From assembly GCA_902781455.1 (NCBI GenBank), contig CACZJF010000020.1, forward strand, positions 1-40,385: DNA of 40,385 nucleotides, in the 5' to 3' direction. This document shows, piece by piece, positions 1 to 8,523 of the stretch. The stretch's first letter is position 1. Each line of letters opens with the position of its first letter. This stretch comes from an uncultured Lachnospiraceae bacterium. Lineage in GTDB: Bacteria; Bacillota; Clostridia; Lachnospirales; Lachnospiraceae. A program made the position numbers and the translations under genes. The notes beneath the pieces are model-generated. The model was not told the origin of the DNA, searched no databases, and worked only from the letters and a program-made list of their open reading frames with translations.

Positions 1-87
1 CAACAATTCAAGCAGTCCATCTTTTTCAGGGTAATCTCCGGCACGCACTGAATCAATGAGTAGTTTTCTATATTCAATTTCTGTCAA
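1..87 (-). CDS. Possible N-terminal fragment of an unidentified protein, cut by the window edge
   Basis: The minus strand from 87 to 1 reads as 29 residues beginning TEIEYRKLL and ending EKDGLLELL, if the TTG at 87-85 is taken as start. The residue mix (charged, amphipathic, few Ser/Pro) looks coding. A TAA codon lies immediately upstream in frame, so this is either a true start or the stub of a broken gene. A GGGATGAGAG stretch about 11 bases upstream could serve as ribosome binding site. Family unknown; only the fragment inside the window can be judged. Confidence 0.35.
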   Translation of the reverse strand, partial: MTEIEYRKLLIDSVRAGDYPEKDGLLELL

Positions 88-120
88 TTATAGTCTCTCA
101 TCCCTTAATAATATTTCGCT

Positions 121-215
121 CATCACTCAACAAGTAACATCTATCTCACAGCCACAACTACCCCAACATCTAACTCGGCAACTCAACATAGTAACATCTA
201 TCGTGGCAACTCAAC
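121..215. repeat. Degenerate ~28-bp tandem repeats in an AT-richer intergenic stretch
   Basis: ACTCAACA-AGTAACATCTATC at 125-145 recurs at 181-202 with one inserted base, and GGCAACTCAAC occurs at 177-187 and again 28 bases later at 205-215. The intervening GCCACAACTACCCCAACATC looks like a decayed copy, so the array can be read as about four 28-bp units. 28 is not a multiple of three and stops occur in all minus frames, so this is not coding repeat. The rest of 88-300 shows no gene. Confidence 0.5.
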
Positions 216-300
216 CCTCACACTTTTTGACCCGATCTGCCTTTGGATAAGTTACCGAGAAGCGTTTGCTTTGCCCAATGCCAAATTTTCCCAATTGCCC

Positions 301-326
301 GAAAGCCGCAGTATTACTGGGCTTTC
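301..326 (-). terminator. Stem-loop just downstream of rlmD
   Basis: GAAAGCC and GGCTTTC pair as a 7-bp stem that continues as CAGT/ACTG around a three-base loop, with one bulged base. It begins 8 bases after the rlmD stop codon on the minus strand. The following bases are not a clean U-run, so termination may be weak or Rho-assisted. Confidence 0.5.
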
Positions 327-333
327 ACGGCTA

Positions 334-1719
334 TTATTCTTTGACCTTTGACATCAATACTACCGTCTCGACGTGGCATGTGCCTGGGAAGAGATCGACA
401 AGCGCTGTTTTCCTGACACGGTAGCCGGCCTGCTGCATCACTTTAAGATCACGCTTCAGGCTGGTTGCCTTGCAGGAAATATAGACAATTGTATCCACTC
501 CGTACTTCAGAATCTTTGGCAGTGCCTTCGGGTGGATTCCATCCCGCGGAGGATCAAGAACGATCATGTCCGGCTTGAGCGGCATGGAATCGATTACCTT
601 CAGCACATCCCCGCAGATAAACTCACAGTTCGACAGATGATTCTGACGGGCGTTTCTGCGGGCAGCTTCCACCGCTTCCTCCACAATCTCAACGCCGGTC
701 ACATGCTTAGCGACAGGCGCAAGAATCTGCGCAATTGTTCCGGTCCCACTGTACAGGTCATAAATCACTTTATCCTTTGTATCTCCGATATAGCTGCGTA
801 CCGTATCGTAGAGCACTTCCGCCCCTGCGGAGTTTGTCTGGAAAAATGAAAACGGGGTGATCTGGAATTCCATCCCCAGCAATGTCTCCGTGATGCACGC
901 TTCCCCATACAGAAGATCCGTCCTGTCATTCTGTATGGTATCTGCCACAGAGTCATTGCAGGTGTGCAGAATACCAGTGACAGTTCCCTCCAGAGAAAGC
1001 TGTGTCAGAACTTCAACCAGCTTTCTTTCCACCTCCTGCATCTGAGAGGCCGTAAGAATCTGTGTCGTCGTGACAAGGTCGACGAGGATCTGACCACTGT
1101 GCCTTGCCTTTCTTACCAAAAGGTGCCTGAAAAAACCGGTGTGTGTCAGCCTGTGATAGTAGGGATAGCCGGTTTCCTCCGCCAGATGCTTCACTGCGTT
1201 TCTGACTGCGCGCAGATCGGCATCCACGATGGCACAGTCTGTTGTGTCTACAATATCATAGAAGCTGCCCTTCTTATGCATGCCGAGCACCAGCGGTCCG
1301 CCCTTGAAGGCATCACCGAAAGTAAACTCCATCTTATTACGGTATCCGTCCTGGACAGGGGAAGGTTTGATTCCTTCAAACCATTCAGGATCCGGGTTTT
1401 CCAATGCGCTCTCCAGAAGGCGCCGGATCTGCTCCGACTTTATATCCAGCTGCTCCTGATATGGAATTGTCTGCATCTGGCAGCCGCCGCATTCCGGAAA
1501 ATGCAGGCAGCTGCTGTCCTGTTCCAGAGACGATCTTTCAATCACCTCCAGAAGGATTGCTTCACACCTGGAAGAATTCTTTTTTTTGATTCTGCATCGA
1601 ACCTTTTGTCCCGGCAGGACACCTTTCAGAAAGATTTCCCTGCCCTCTGCCGCCAGGACGCCTTGACCGGGATAATCGTACCGGACTACGGTTCCTTCAA
1701 CAATATCGCCCTTTTTCAT
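334..1719 (-). CDS. rlmD: 23S rRNA (uracil-C5)-methyltransferase, RlmD/RlmCD family
   Basis: 461 residues, normal length for the family. It transfers a methyl group from S-adenosylmethionine to C5 of uracil in 23S rRNA; the Bacillus homologue RlmCD modifies both U747 and U1939. A TRAM RNA-binding domain occupies about residues 1-60. A [4Fe-4S] site is formed by Cys71, Cys77, Cys80 and Cys162. The Rossmann-like SAM site contains DLYSGTGTIAQ, followed by the DPPRDGIHPKAL motif and the catalytic-cysteine motif YISCKATSLKRDL near the C-terminus. The ATG at 1719 matches the usual start of the TRAM domain, but its only ribosome binding site, GAGGG, sits just 3 bases upstream, directly behind the U-run of a terminator. 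Expression is therefore probably by read-through from the small gene before it. Confidence 0.95.
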   Translation of the reverse strand: MKKGDIVEGTVVRYDYPGQGVLAAEGREIFLKGVLPGQKVRCRIKKKNSSRCEAILLEVIERSSLEQDSSCLHFPECGGCQMQTIPYQEQLDIKSEQIRRLLESALENPDPEWFEGIKPSPVQDGYRNKMEFTFGDAFKGGPLVLGMHKKGSFYDIVDTTDCAIVDADLRAVRNAVKHLAEETGYPYYHRLTHTGFFRHLLVRKARHSGQILVDLVTTTQILTASQMQEVERKLVEVLTQLSLEGTVTGILHTCNDSVADTIQNDRTDLLYGEACITETLLGMEFQITPFSFFQTNSAGAEVLYDTVRSYIGDTKDKVIYDLYSGTGTIAQILAPVAKHVTGVEIVEEAVEAARRNARQNHLSNCEFICGDVLKVIDSMPLKPDMIVLDPPRDGIHPKALPKILKYGVDTIVYISCKATSLKRDLKVMQQAGYRVRKTALVDLFPGTCHVETVVLMSKVKE

Positions 1720-1727
1720 ATTCCCTC

Positions 1728-1755
1728 AAAAAAAGACTGCCGCACCTGCGGCAGC
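1728..1755 (-). terminator. Intrinsic terminator between the small acidic gene and rlmD
   Basis: On the minus strand a 7-bp stem (CTGCCGC/GCGGCAG, extendable by a G-U pair) with loop AGGT is followed by TC and seven T. The U-run ends 8 bases before the rlmD start codon, leaving no room for a separate rlmD promoter, so this element probably attenuates read-through into rlmD. Confidence 0.75.
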
Positions 1756-1780
1756 CCATTACAAACAACAAAAGACATGC

Positions 1781-2092
1781 TTACTTCTCGACTGAGTTCT
1801 CTTCTTCCGCTTCCTCAGCTGCTTCCGGTGCTTCTTCAGCTGCTTCTTCTGCACTCTCTTCTTCCGCGGTTTCTTCTTCGTCTTCATCATCGAAGAAATC
1901 GTCGAAATCATCGTCAAAATCATCATCGAAGTCTTCCAGATAATCCGGAGTCAGATAACGATAGACAGCATACGCAATAGCAGCAATCGCTGTGATGGCA
2001 CCGATAATTGCCAGGCACCACAGAATAGCGTTTCTATGCTTTGCATTGTCACGGTCTCTCAGGGCTTGTATCAGTTCATCTTTTTTCATCAT
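1781..2092 (-). CDS. Small single-pass membrane protein with a highly acidic tail
   Basis: 103 residues from the ATG at 2092 (a second ATG follows directly). AAAGGA lies 8 bases upstream, which rules out the longer frame reaching 2299. A charged N-terminus (MMKKDELIQALRDRD) is followed by one hydrophobic segment at about residues 20-42. The C-terminal half is almost all Asp/Glu/Ala, including DDDFDDDFDDFF and repeated EEAAEEAPEAAEEAEEE. Topology by the positive-inside rule would put the acidic tail outside, but this is not certain. I do not recognise a named family. It follows pcrA and precedes rlmD, with its own likely promoter at 2142-2147. Confidence 0.75.
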   Translation of the reverse strand: MMKKDELIQALRDRDNAKHRNAILWCLAIIGAITAIAAIAYAVYRYLTPDYLEDFDDDFDDDFDDFFDDEDEEETAEEESAEEAAEEAPEAAEEAEEENSVEK

Positions 2093-2141
2093 GTCCAATA
2101 TCCTTTCTCCAATTATCAGCATTGGTCTGCCTGTTTTCATG

Positions 2142-2147
2142 AGTATA
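2142..2147 (-). promoter_or_regulatory. Extended -10 promoter for the small acidic membrane protein
   Basis: Minus-strand TGTGCTATACT places a TG dinucleotide one base before TATACT, the extended -10 arrangement, about 50 bases before the start codon at 2092. No convincing -35 is visible 17-18 bases upstream. Between here and the pcrA stop, GGCATCTGC (2236-2228) can pair with GCAGATGTC (2202-2194), a possible 3' stem of the pcrA message without a U-run. Confidence 0.45.
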
Positions 2148-2252
2148 GCACAGGTTATCCATTTTATCCATAGAAAAGTCATCTGATTGTGCTGACATCT
2201 GCTGCCCGGATCTGACTGCCCTGCCGCGCAGATGCCTGCCTTCTGCATCCGG

Positions 2253-4589
2253 TTATTCCTGATCTTTTCCTGTCCGCTCAAGCTTCGCAAACCCGGCAAA
2301 CATCTTCTTTATGCCGAAGCGTTCAAATTCCACCGTCACCTCTTTGTCCCGGCCGCCGTCCCGGATCTCCTTTACGATCCCCTGTCCGAACTTCACATGG
2401 CGCACTGTGTCTCCCACTTCATAGGCCAGCACCCCGGACGACGCCGGCGCTTTCTGCTCCGTCATCAGAAATGGTTTCTTTGTCTGCATGCTGTTCTTTT
2501 TTTCAGGCAATGTCCACGGCTTCGGCTTCGCCGCATAGGGACTGCGTACGCTCCTTTCAGCCGGCTTCTCTTTTGCTGAATTCGGGAGTTCATCCAGAAA
2601 ACGGGATTCCCTGTACCAGTCCATCTGTCCGCGCAGCATGCGGACACTGGCGCCGGTCATCGTGAGGTGATCCATCGCACGCGTAATGCCGACATAACAC
2701 AGCCTGCGCTCTTCCTCCAGATCCGCCGGGTCAGTGGAAGTCACCGCGTGGTAGCTGGGGAACAGGCCTTCGTCCATGCCAGTGATATACACATTTGGAA
2801 ACTCCAGTCCCTTCGCAGAATGGAGTGTCATCAGTACGGCGCGGTCGTCCTGTCCCTCAAAAGAATCAATATCCGCAACGAGAGAAACTTCCTCCAGAAA
2901 GCCCTGCAGACTGGGCCGCAAATCAGGCTCTTCTGTCTCAGATCCGCCGGGCGCTGCTGCATTAGCCATGTTTTCCCCGGACGCTTCCATGTCAGGCTGC
3001 ACGGTGTTGAATGACGCCTCATAGACAGCAGCCTTACTCAGAAGTTCTCCGATATTGTCCAGGCGGTCTCTTGCTTCGTCCGTTCCCTCCAGCTTCAGTT
3101 CTTCCTCATATCCGGTCTTTTCCATGATGATCCGGATCATTTCAGAAGGAAGAACCGTCTTCGAGCATTCTTTCAGCTCCTGCATAAAATGCACAAACTG
3201 ACGGATCTTCAGCCCTCCCCTGCCGATACCCGGGACCTTGTCCGCCATTCTGGCTACGTCCATGAAACTCATGCCGTGATTGTGGGCATACTCGTCCACG
3301 CGTTTGATCGAAGTCTGCCCGATCCCTCGTTTGGGTACATTGATGATCCTTTTTACGGCGACATCATCACTGCTGTTGGAGATCACTCTCAGATACGCAA
3401 GAATGTCCTTTATCTCACGTCTTGCATAGAAGTTGGTTCCCCCTATGATCGTATAAGGGACATTCTCATACAGAAGCTGCTCCTCGATCGCACGGGACTG
3501 GGCGTTGGTCCGGTACAGAACAGCGCTGTCCTTATACTGGAAAATTCCCTGCCTCTTCTTTCTGGCAATGTCATCAACAATATACTTTGCCTCCGAGCGT
3601 GCGTCTTCAAACCGTTTTACGGTAACCGGATCTCCCATGCCGCGGTCTGTCCACAGATGCTTGCGCTTGCGTCCGGTATTGTTCGCGATTACACTGTTCG
3701 CGCAGTCAAGAATATTCTGCGTGGAACGATAGTTCTGCTCCAGCCGGATCACCTTCGTTTCCGGGAAGATCTTCTCGAAATTCAGGATATTTCCGATATC
3801 AGCGCCGCGGAATCGGTAGATCGACTGGTCATCGTCGCCTACCACGCACAGATTCCTGTACTTCTGTGCCAGGAGAGAAATAAAGACAAACTGCGCCTTG
3901 TTGGTATCCTGGTATTCGTCCACCATCAGATATTTCCAGCGATCCTGATAGAATTCCAGAACGTCCCTGTGCTCCCTGAACAGATACACGGTCTGGCTGA
4001 TCAGATCATCAAAATCAAGCGCGTTGCAGTCCTTCAGACGGTGTTGATACTGTGCATAAACCTTTGCCAGAAGAATCTCCGTCTCGTCTGCAGACAGGCT
4101 GGCTTCCTCCTGAAACTGCACCGGATCAATCAGCTCTTCCTTGAGATGGGAGATTCTGGCCAGAAGCATTTTCTCCTTGTACCGCTTCGTATCGATCCCC
4201 ATCCGGGAGCAGACGTCCTTCATCAGGCTCTTCGAGTCATCGGTATCGTAGATGTCAAAACTGTTCTGATATCCGATCCGGTCGATATGCCGGCGGAGAA
4301 TCCGCACACAGGTGGAATGAAAGGTCGCGACATGCACCGCCTGCGGAAAGTCTGGAACCATTCTCTCAACACGTTCCTTCATCTCCCGGGCAGCTTTGTT
4401 GGTAAATGTGATCGCCAGGATGTTCCACGGGGCGACCTGCTTTTCGCCGATCAGCCACGCGACGCGGTTGGTCAGCACCCTGGTCTTTCCCGATCCGGCG
4501 CCGGCCAGAATCAGCAGCGGTCCGTCCAGGTGTTCCGATGCCTTCCTCTGTTCCGGATTCAGCATGTTTTCTGCTCTGTTATTCTCCAC
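2253..4589 (-). CDS. pcrA: ATP-dependent 3'-5' DNA helicase PcrA/UvrD
   Basis: SF1A helicase for DNA repair and removal of replication or transcription blocks; 778 residues from the GTG at 4589. Motifs run in order: Walker [22 protein letters not shown] (Walker B), [33 protein letters not shown] and YVGITRA. A Tudor-like C-terminal segment ([15 protein letters not shown]) matches the PcrA RNA-polymerase interaction region. The GTG start is chosen because AGGAGG sits 5 bases before it; the ATG at 4565 lacks a site. The start lies inside the upstream gene, overlapping its TAA by 11 bases, so the two are translationally coupled. Confidence 0.95.
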   Translation of the reverse strand: MENNRAENMLNPEQRKASEHLDGPLLILAGAGSGKTRVLTNRVAWLIGEKQVAPWNILAITFTNKAAREMKERVERMVPDFPQAVHVATFHSTCVRILRRHIDRIGYQNSFDIYDTDDSKSLMKDVCSRMGIDTKRYKEKMLLARISHLKEELIDPVQFQEEASLSADETEILLAKVYAQYQHRLKDCNALDFDDLISQTVYLFREHRDVLEFYQDRWKYLMVDEYQDTNKAQFVFISLLAQKYRNLCVVGDDDQSIYRFRGADIGNILNFEKIFPETKVIRLEQNYRSTQNILDCANSVIANNTGRKRKHLWTDRGMGDPVTVKRFEDARSEAKYIVDDIARKKRQGIFQYKDSAVLYRTNAQSRAIEEQLLYENVPYTIIGGTNFYARREIKDILAYLRVISNSSDDVAVKRIINVPKRGIGQTSIKRVDEYAHNHGMSFMDVARMADKVPGIGRGGLKIRQFVHFMQELKECSKTVLPSEMIRIIMEKTGYEEELKLEGTDEARDRLDNIGELLSKAAVYEASFNTVQPDMEASGENMANAAAPGGSETEEPDLRPSLQGFLEEVSLVADIDSFEGQDDRAVLMTLHSAKGLEFPNVYITGMDEGLFPSYHAVTSTDPADLEEERRLCYVGITRAMDHLTMTGASVRMLRGQMDWYRESRFLDELPNSAKEKPAERSVRSPYAAKPKPWTLPEKKNSMQTKKPFLMTEQKAPASSGVLAYEVGDTVRHVKFGQGIVKEIRDGGRDKEVTVEFERFGIKKMFAGFAKLERTGKDQE

Positions 4590-4851
4590 TTCTTCCTCCT
4601 GCTTCTTCCTCCGGACCGTCAGGTTCCTCAAAAGACGCAATGACCGTATACCCGCTCTCGTCCGTCCGGACTTCCTCTACGATCCCGTCAAAGACCTTCA
4701 GCCGTTCCCGGAAAGTATAATTCGCGCTCATCGCCACAGCCGGCTCGATGGTGTAGTACCAGGTCTCCGGCAGTTTTCCTTCTGACACATGGATGCGGTC
4801 TCCGGGGCTGACAAGATTTTCCCGCTCCATTTTAAATTCCATTGTTCTCAA
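4579..4851 (-). CDS. Small unknown protein coupled to pcrA
   Basis: 90 residues if the TTG at 4851 is used, which has GGGG 6 bases upstream; the in-frame ATG at 4842 is 15 bases away and less likely. The sequence is hydrophilic with alternating beta-type stretches ([29 protein letters not shown]) and an acidic, Gly-rich end. There is no signal peptide or membrane segment. I do not recognise the family. The overlap with the pcrA start suggests co-expression, so a role tied to DNA repair is possible but only inferred from position. Its promoter must lie in the short divergent region shared with the DUF1836 gene. Confidence 0.75.
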   Translation of the reverse strand: MRTMEFKMERENLVSPGDRIHVSEGKLPETWYYTIEPAVAMSANYTFRERLKVFDGIVEEVRTDESGYTVIASFEEPDGPEEEAGGRSGE

Positions 4852-4876
4852 TGCTTTCCCCTCTTTCTGATTCTGT

Positions 4877-4905
4877 TTGACACATAGTTTGTGAAACTAT
4901 ATAAT
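4877..4905 (+). promoter_or_regulatory. Consensus sigma-70 promoter containing a perfect palindrome
   Basis: TTGACA (4877-4882) and TATAAT (4900-4905) are separated by exactly 17 bases, a full consensus promoter for the DUF1836 gene. The spacer is filled by ATAGTTT-GTG-AAACTAT (4884-4900), a perfect 7-bp inverted repeat. On the other strand the same bases overlap a possible -10 (TATATA) facing the pcrA-side gene. A protein bound here would control both directions. Confidence 0.8.
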
Positions 4906-4927
4906 GAGTACATGGAGGTGACAACCT

Positions 4928-5593
4928 ATGGCTTCAAAGAAAAACCCTACTGTTCCCGACACTTCATCCGACAGCGGAAAGAGCCAGGAGCTTCTGCTCT
5001 ATCTTCTGGACGCAGTCGACAAGGTCGATCTGATCGATCCAGCGGATATTCCGGATATCAGCCTGTACATGGATCAGGTTACCACCTATATGGATGAACA
5101 TCTGAAGCAGTCGCGACGCCGAGATGAGGACAAGATCCTCACAAAAACGATGATCAACAATTACGCGAAGAACAAACTGCTTCCGCCGCCTGAAAGGAAG
5201 AAATACGCCAAGGAGCACATCATGCTCCTGATCCTGATCTATTATTATAAGGGAACCTTATCCCTGCAGGATATCCAGATGATCCTCCAGCCGATCGGAG
5301 AGCGCTACTTCCACGCAAAATCAGGCAGAGGCATCGATGATCTTTACGCTGAGATCGTTCGCATGAACCGTGACCGCCAGAAGGACTTCCGTGAAGATGT
5401 CAACGACATGGTAGACACCGCCGCGGACTATTTCTCTGACGCAAAGGACGAGGAACGCGAATTTCTGCGTGTCCTCGCCATGATCAATATGCTTTCCTAC
5501 GATGTGTTTGTGCGCAGAATGCTGATCGAGAAACTGATTGACCGTTATTTCTATGAGGACGGCAGCCAGACTTCCCGGAAGAAGAAGCAGTAA
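4928..5593 (+). CDS. DUF1836 domain protein, probable DNA-binding regulator
   Basis: 221 residues. The core from about residue 55 to 125 carries the DUF1836 signature: LTKTMINNYAKNKLLPPP, KKYAKEHIMLLILIYYYK and LSLQDIQMIL. This resembles a winged-helix/MerR-type DNA-binding fold, although the biochemical role of the family is not established. The C-terminal half is helical and charged, with no membrane segment. GGAGG lies 9 bases before the ATG. The gene has an almost ideal promoter with an operator-like palindrome, which fits autoregulation. It converges on yerC with only 6 bases between stop codons; an 8-bp stem without a U-run (5606-5626) lies inside the yerC end. Confidence 0.85.
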   Translation: MASKKNPTVPDTSSDSGKSQELLLYLLDAVDKVDLIDPADIPDISLYMDQVTTYMDEHLKQSRRRDEDKILTKTMINNYAKNKLLPPPERKKYAKEHIMLLILIYYYKGTLSLQDIQMILQPIGERYFHAKSGRGIDDLYAEIVRMNRDRQKDFREDVNDMVDTAADYFSDAKDEEREFLRVLAMINMLSYDVFVRRMLIEKLIDRYFYEDGSQTSRKKKQ

Positions 5594-5599
5594 GGAATT

Positions 5600-5899
5600 T
5601 CAATCCGGATCGGAAGTACTGATCCGTTCCAGAACCATGGAGTATCCGTCGTTCCCGTAAACCAATGCCCTGTTGACGCGGCTGATGGTAGCGGTGGATG
5701 CTCCTGTTTTTTGCGCAATTTCCAGATAGGTTTTCTTCTGCATCAGCATCTTCGCAACCGCAAACCGCTGGGACAGGCTGGCAATTTCATTGACAGTACA
5801 GACATCCTGGAAAAAACGATAGCATTCGTCCCTTGAACGAAGTGACAGAACCGCGTCACAAAAATCATCTGCTTCAGGTGTTCTGATCGGTTTACTCAT
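5600..5899 (-). CDS. yerC: YerC/YecD family TrpR-related regulator
   Basis: 99 residues, the usual size. The TrpR-like helical fold ends in a helix-turn-helix, TYLEIAQKTGASTATISRVNRAL (about residues 57-79), preceded by the family hallmark NEIASLSQRFAVAKML. Members are small DNA-binding proteins of unclear target; in Bacillus yerC also lies near pcrA, so the neighbourhood is partly conserved. GGAGG is located 5 bases before the ATG. No amino-acid biosynthesis operon is adjacent, so tryptophan control is not implied. Confidence 0.85.
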   Translation of the reverse strand: MSKPIRTPEADDFCDAVLSLRSRDECYRFFQDVCTVNEIASLSQRFAVAKMLMQKKTYLEIAQKTGASTATISRVNRALVYGNDGYSMVLERISTSDPD

Positions 5900-5971
5900 A
5901 ACCGCCTCCGTTTCTGCTGTTTACACTCTTTCTGACTGCAGTGTTGTACTGCGTGAAAGTATTGCCGCGGG

Positions 5972-5999
5972 AAAAAAGCTGCAGACAATGCATGCAGCC
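5972..5999 (-). terminator. Terminator downstream of the SH3b lipoprotein gene
   Basis: Minus-strand GCTGCA and TGCAGC pair around a 9-base loop and are followed directly by six T (5977-5972). It is 63 bases past the stop codon at 6062. Confidence 0.65.
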
Positions 6000-6061
6000 T
6001 CTCCCTTATTGATATGAATGAAACTACTGCTTTACGGATGATGCAGTCCGCCTGATGTCCG

Positions 6062-7570
6062 TCAGCCTGTCACCTGCGTCGCGGAAATCGATCCGTCACC
6101 GTTCACAGAGTATCCCACACTGACATACAATCCGGAGTTCAGGCCTTCTGATGCGGAAATCTCCGCAGTCCCGGTATAGATGTTGTATGTGTTGCCATCA
6201 TCTCCCGCAATCGTAATGCTGTCTCCGGAAGCACTCGTAATGACACCGGATATATATCCGCTCCCGCCCGACGAGGCCTGTGCCTGCGCGCCGGACTGGT
6301 CTGCCGATGCGTCCGCGGCGCCCGCCGGCGCGGTCTGATTCAGCAGTCCCTTTGATATATAGCCTGTGCCGGATCCGGTTGATACCACATACCAGTTAGG
6401 TGTTTCTCCCACAACCGTGACCGCTGTCCCGAGTCCGAGTGTCGCGCTGACATCGGAGGAAGTTGACGGCTGGGATCTGACATTGACTCCGTCTGACGTA
6501 TACATCGTTACTGCAGACCCATAATTGGTCGCCGCTTCGCCGGCCACAGAAGTGTCCGTGGCGGCTGTTGTGCCGGTGCTGTTCTGGGCAGGCGTCTGAC
6601 TTGCCGAGAGCAGATCCTTCCTGATATATCCGGTCTGTCCGTCTACGCTGACCTGATACCAGCCGTTCGTCTCACCAATCACGGTTACGGCGTCACCGCC
6701 CATGTATCCGCCGATTACATCCGTATCCGTTCCCGGGCCTGATCTGACATTGACGGTATCTGAAGCATACATGACGGAACTGGAACCATACGTTGACAGC
6801 GAGGAACTCTCCTGGGCGGAATTCGCGTCTGCCCCGCTTCCTGCCGGTACAGCTGAAGTTTCTCCACTGGCTGATGTCCCGGCAACGGTATCCGGGCCGG
6901 TAACGTTCTTCAGTTCTTCATCCTTCAGTACCGTAAAGCTGTCTACGGAATCCTCCACTGCCTGCAGCAGCGCGCTGTTGTCTTCCGTCACGGTACCTGT
7001 GATCACGTATGCCTGATCCGGCGCGACTATGCCATATGTCACGGAATAAGCCCACATGCGGGCCGCAGCGTTGTACTTGACAACATACCGGTACACATCA
7101 ACATTATCAATCTTCTTTGTCTCAAAGCTCTGAATCTCATACGCATTGGCATCAGAGTACTGCTTGGTAAGCGCTGTCTCCAGCTCCTCTTCTGTTTTCT
7201 GGATGGACAGTGTCTTCATCGCGGATTCCGTACTCGCATGAACGATATTGATCATCGCGTCGCTTCCGGAAGAAAACACTCTCATCTCATCGGCATCTTG
7301 CGTCACCTTCCAGGTATTATCCGGAAGCGTGATCTTCACCGTGCCATCCTTGGACGTATATTCTACAGAGGTGATCAGTTTCTGGGTCTCGCTCTCTGTT
7401 TCCTTTTCCTCTACCCTGACAACGGGCGCGCTGGTCTGCGGCTGGGTCTGTGCCTGCGTTTCACTCTCCTTGACGGTTTCCGGACTGGTTCCGCGTCCCT
7501 GCCCGCAGCCTGCAAGGCATACTGCAGCAGCCGCAACCATCATGATATAGAGCAGTCTGTTCTTCTTCAT
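6062..7570 (-). CDS. SH3b-domain lipoprotein
   Basis: 502 residues. The N-terminus is a lipoprotein signal with lipobox LAGC, acylated at Cys22, so the protein is anchored on the outer face of the membrane. After a Glu/Thr/Gln-rich linker comes an alpha/beta domain (about 68-215) that resembles PsbP/LpqN-type folds only in general shape. Then follow two bacterial SH3 domains (about 265-322 and 353-411) with the typical NVRSGPG/NVRSQPS and WYQV/WYVV motifs, which in related proteins bind peptidoglycan. A compact beta domain (437-502) ends the chain. GGAGG precedes the ATG. A second SH3b lipoprotein follows upstream, and the pair probably belongs to the cell-wall interface; no enzymatic residues are evident. 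Confidence 0.85.
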   Translation of the reverse strand: MKKNRLLYIMMVAAAAVCLAGCGQGRGTSPETVKESETQAQTQPQTSAPVVRVEEKETESETQKLITSVEYTSKDGTVKITLPDNTWKVTQDADEMRVFSSGSDAMINIVHASTESAMKTLSIQKTEEELETALTKQYSDANAYEIQSFETKKIDNVDVYRYVVKYNAAARMWAYSVTYGIVAPDQAYVITGTVTEDNSALLQAVEDSVDSFTVLKDEELKNVTGPDTVAGTSASGETSAVPAGSGADANSAQESSSLSTYGSSSVMYASDTVNVRSGPGTDTDVIGGYMGGDAVTVIGETNGWYQVSVDGQTGYIRKDLLSASQTPAQNSTGTTAATDTSVAGEAATNYGSAVTMYTSDGVNVRSQPSTSSDVSATLGLGTAVTVVGETPNWYVVSTGSGTGYISKGLLNQTAPAGAADASADQSGAQAQASSGGSGYISGVITSASGDSITIAGDDGNTYNIYTGTAEISASEGLNSGLYVSVGYSVNGDGSISATQVTG

Positions 7571-7632
7571 ACAAAGTCCTCCGGTTCTTGCTGAATTTCT
7601 GAAGCTGTTCGTTCTGGTACTGTCTCAGTCAC

Positions 7633-8523
7633 TCAGCCAACCATGCTTGACTTGATATATCCCTGCACACCGTTGTAGTCAATCTGAACCCAACCATCAG
7701 CTGAGCCGATCTGTGTCACCGCTGTTCCCTTGTTCACAACGCCCACAACCGATGCTGTCTCATACGCGTCAGAGCGGATATTCGCATCGGAAGTAACCGT
7801 AACCTGCGGGCCGGAAGCCTGGCTGGCCGGCGCACTGTTCTCCTGAACGATTGCAGGCTCGGCAGGCTGTGCCTCTACAGGCTGCGCTTCTACATTCTGT
7901 GCCTCAGGCTGTGCCGCCTGCTCCGGCACGGAAGGCGTGGTTTCCTCAGGCTGTGCCGCCATGGCGTCCTCATATGTATCGGAGGTATACCTCTTCATGA
8001 TAAATCCCTTCAGATCTGTCATTCCGGTCACGGTATCCTCAGCCTTATAGATCTCATACCAGTTCGCGGTCTCACCGATGACAGTAACTTCTTCGCCCTT
8101 GTCCAGGCTCGATACGATGTTATCTCCATCCGTGGTCGGACTCTGTCGGACATTCATGTCCGCGTTGGCGAATCTTGTTCCGATTTCATCATCCGCGAAT
8201 TCGTAGAGCTGATTCAGTTCTTCTTCCTCACTCAGCGCAGCTGGCGTAGGAGCCTGTGTCTGCGGAGCCTGCGTCTCCGGCGCCTGCGTCTCGGGTGCCT
8301 GTGTCTCAGGCGCCTGCGTCTGCGGCTGTGTCTCCGGTTCGGTCTGAGGTGCTTCTGTCTGAATCACAATCGGCGCCTCGGTCACCGCCGGAACTGCTTC
8401 CGTCTGAACGACCGTACTTTCACTCTGGCCTTCCGGACGGGCCTGCCCGCAGCCGGTTACAGCCGCAAGCACAAGCGCTGCCGAAGCCATACTCAACGCG
8501 AAAGACCTGGTGCTTTTTCTCAT
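7633..8523 (-). CDS. SH3b-domain lipoprotein with ETQAP linker
   Basis: 296 residues from the ATG at 8523; AAGGGGG lies about 9 bases upstream, while the longer frame to 8604 has no signal-like start. Lipobox VTGC gives an acylated Cys25. A long Thr/Gln/Glu/Pro linker containing five ETQAP-type pentapeptides acts as a wall-spanning stalk. Two SH3b domains follow, the first with MNVRQSPTTDGDN and WYEIY, the second with NIRSDAY, GWVQID and GVQGYI at the extreme C-terminus. This resembles the neighbouring lipoprotein at 6062 and the anchored protein at 10788, suggesting a paralogous set of wall-associated sensors or scaffolds. The exact ligand is unknown. Confidence 0.85.
   Translation of the reverse strand: MRKSTRSFALSMASAALVLAAVTGCGQARPEGQSESTVVQTEAVPAVTEAPIVIQTEAPQTEPETQPQTQAPETQAPETQAPETQAPQTQAPTPAALSEEEELNQLYEFADDEIGTRFANADMNVRQSPTTDGDNIVSSLDKGEEVTVIGETANWYEIYKAEDTVTGMTDLKGFIMKRYTSDTYEDAMAAQPEETTPSVPEQAAQPEAQNVEAQPVEAQPAEPAIVQENSAPASQASGPQVTVTSDANIRSDAYETASVVGVVNKGTAVTQIGSADGWVQIDYNGVQGYIKSSMVG
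8248..8322 (-). repeat. Five 15-bp in-frame repeats (ETQAP/QTQAP) in the lipoprotein gene
   Basis: Five consecutive pentapeptides QTQAP-ETQAP-ETQAP-ETQAP-QTQAP are encoded by near-identical 15-bp units. Such runs change length by slippage, which would alter stalk length without breaking the frame. Confidence 0.85.

Noticed and set aside
3189-4643. 484-codon plus-strand frame over pcrA
   Set aside because: Low-information translation opposite a gene with all helicase motifs; no start signal.
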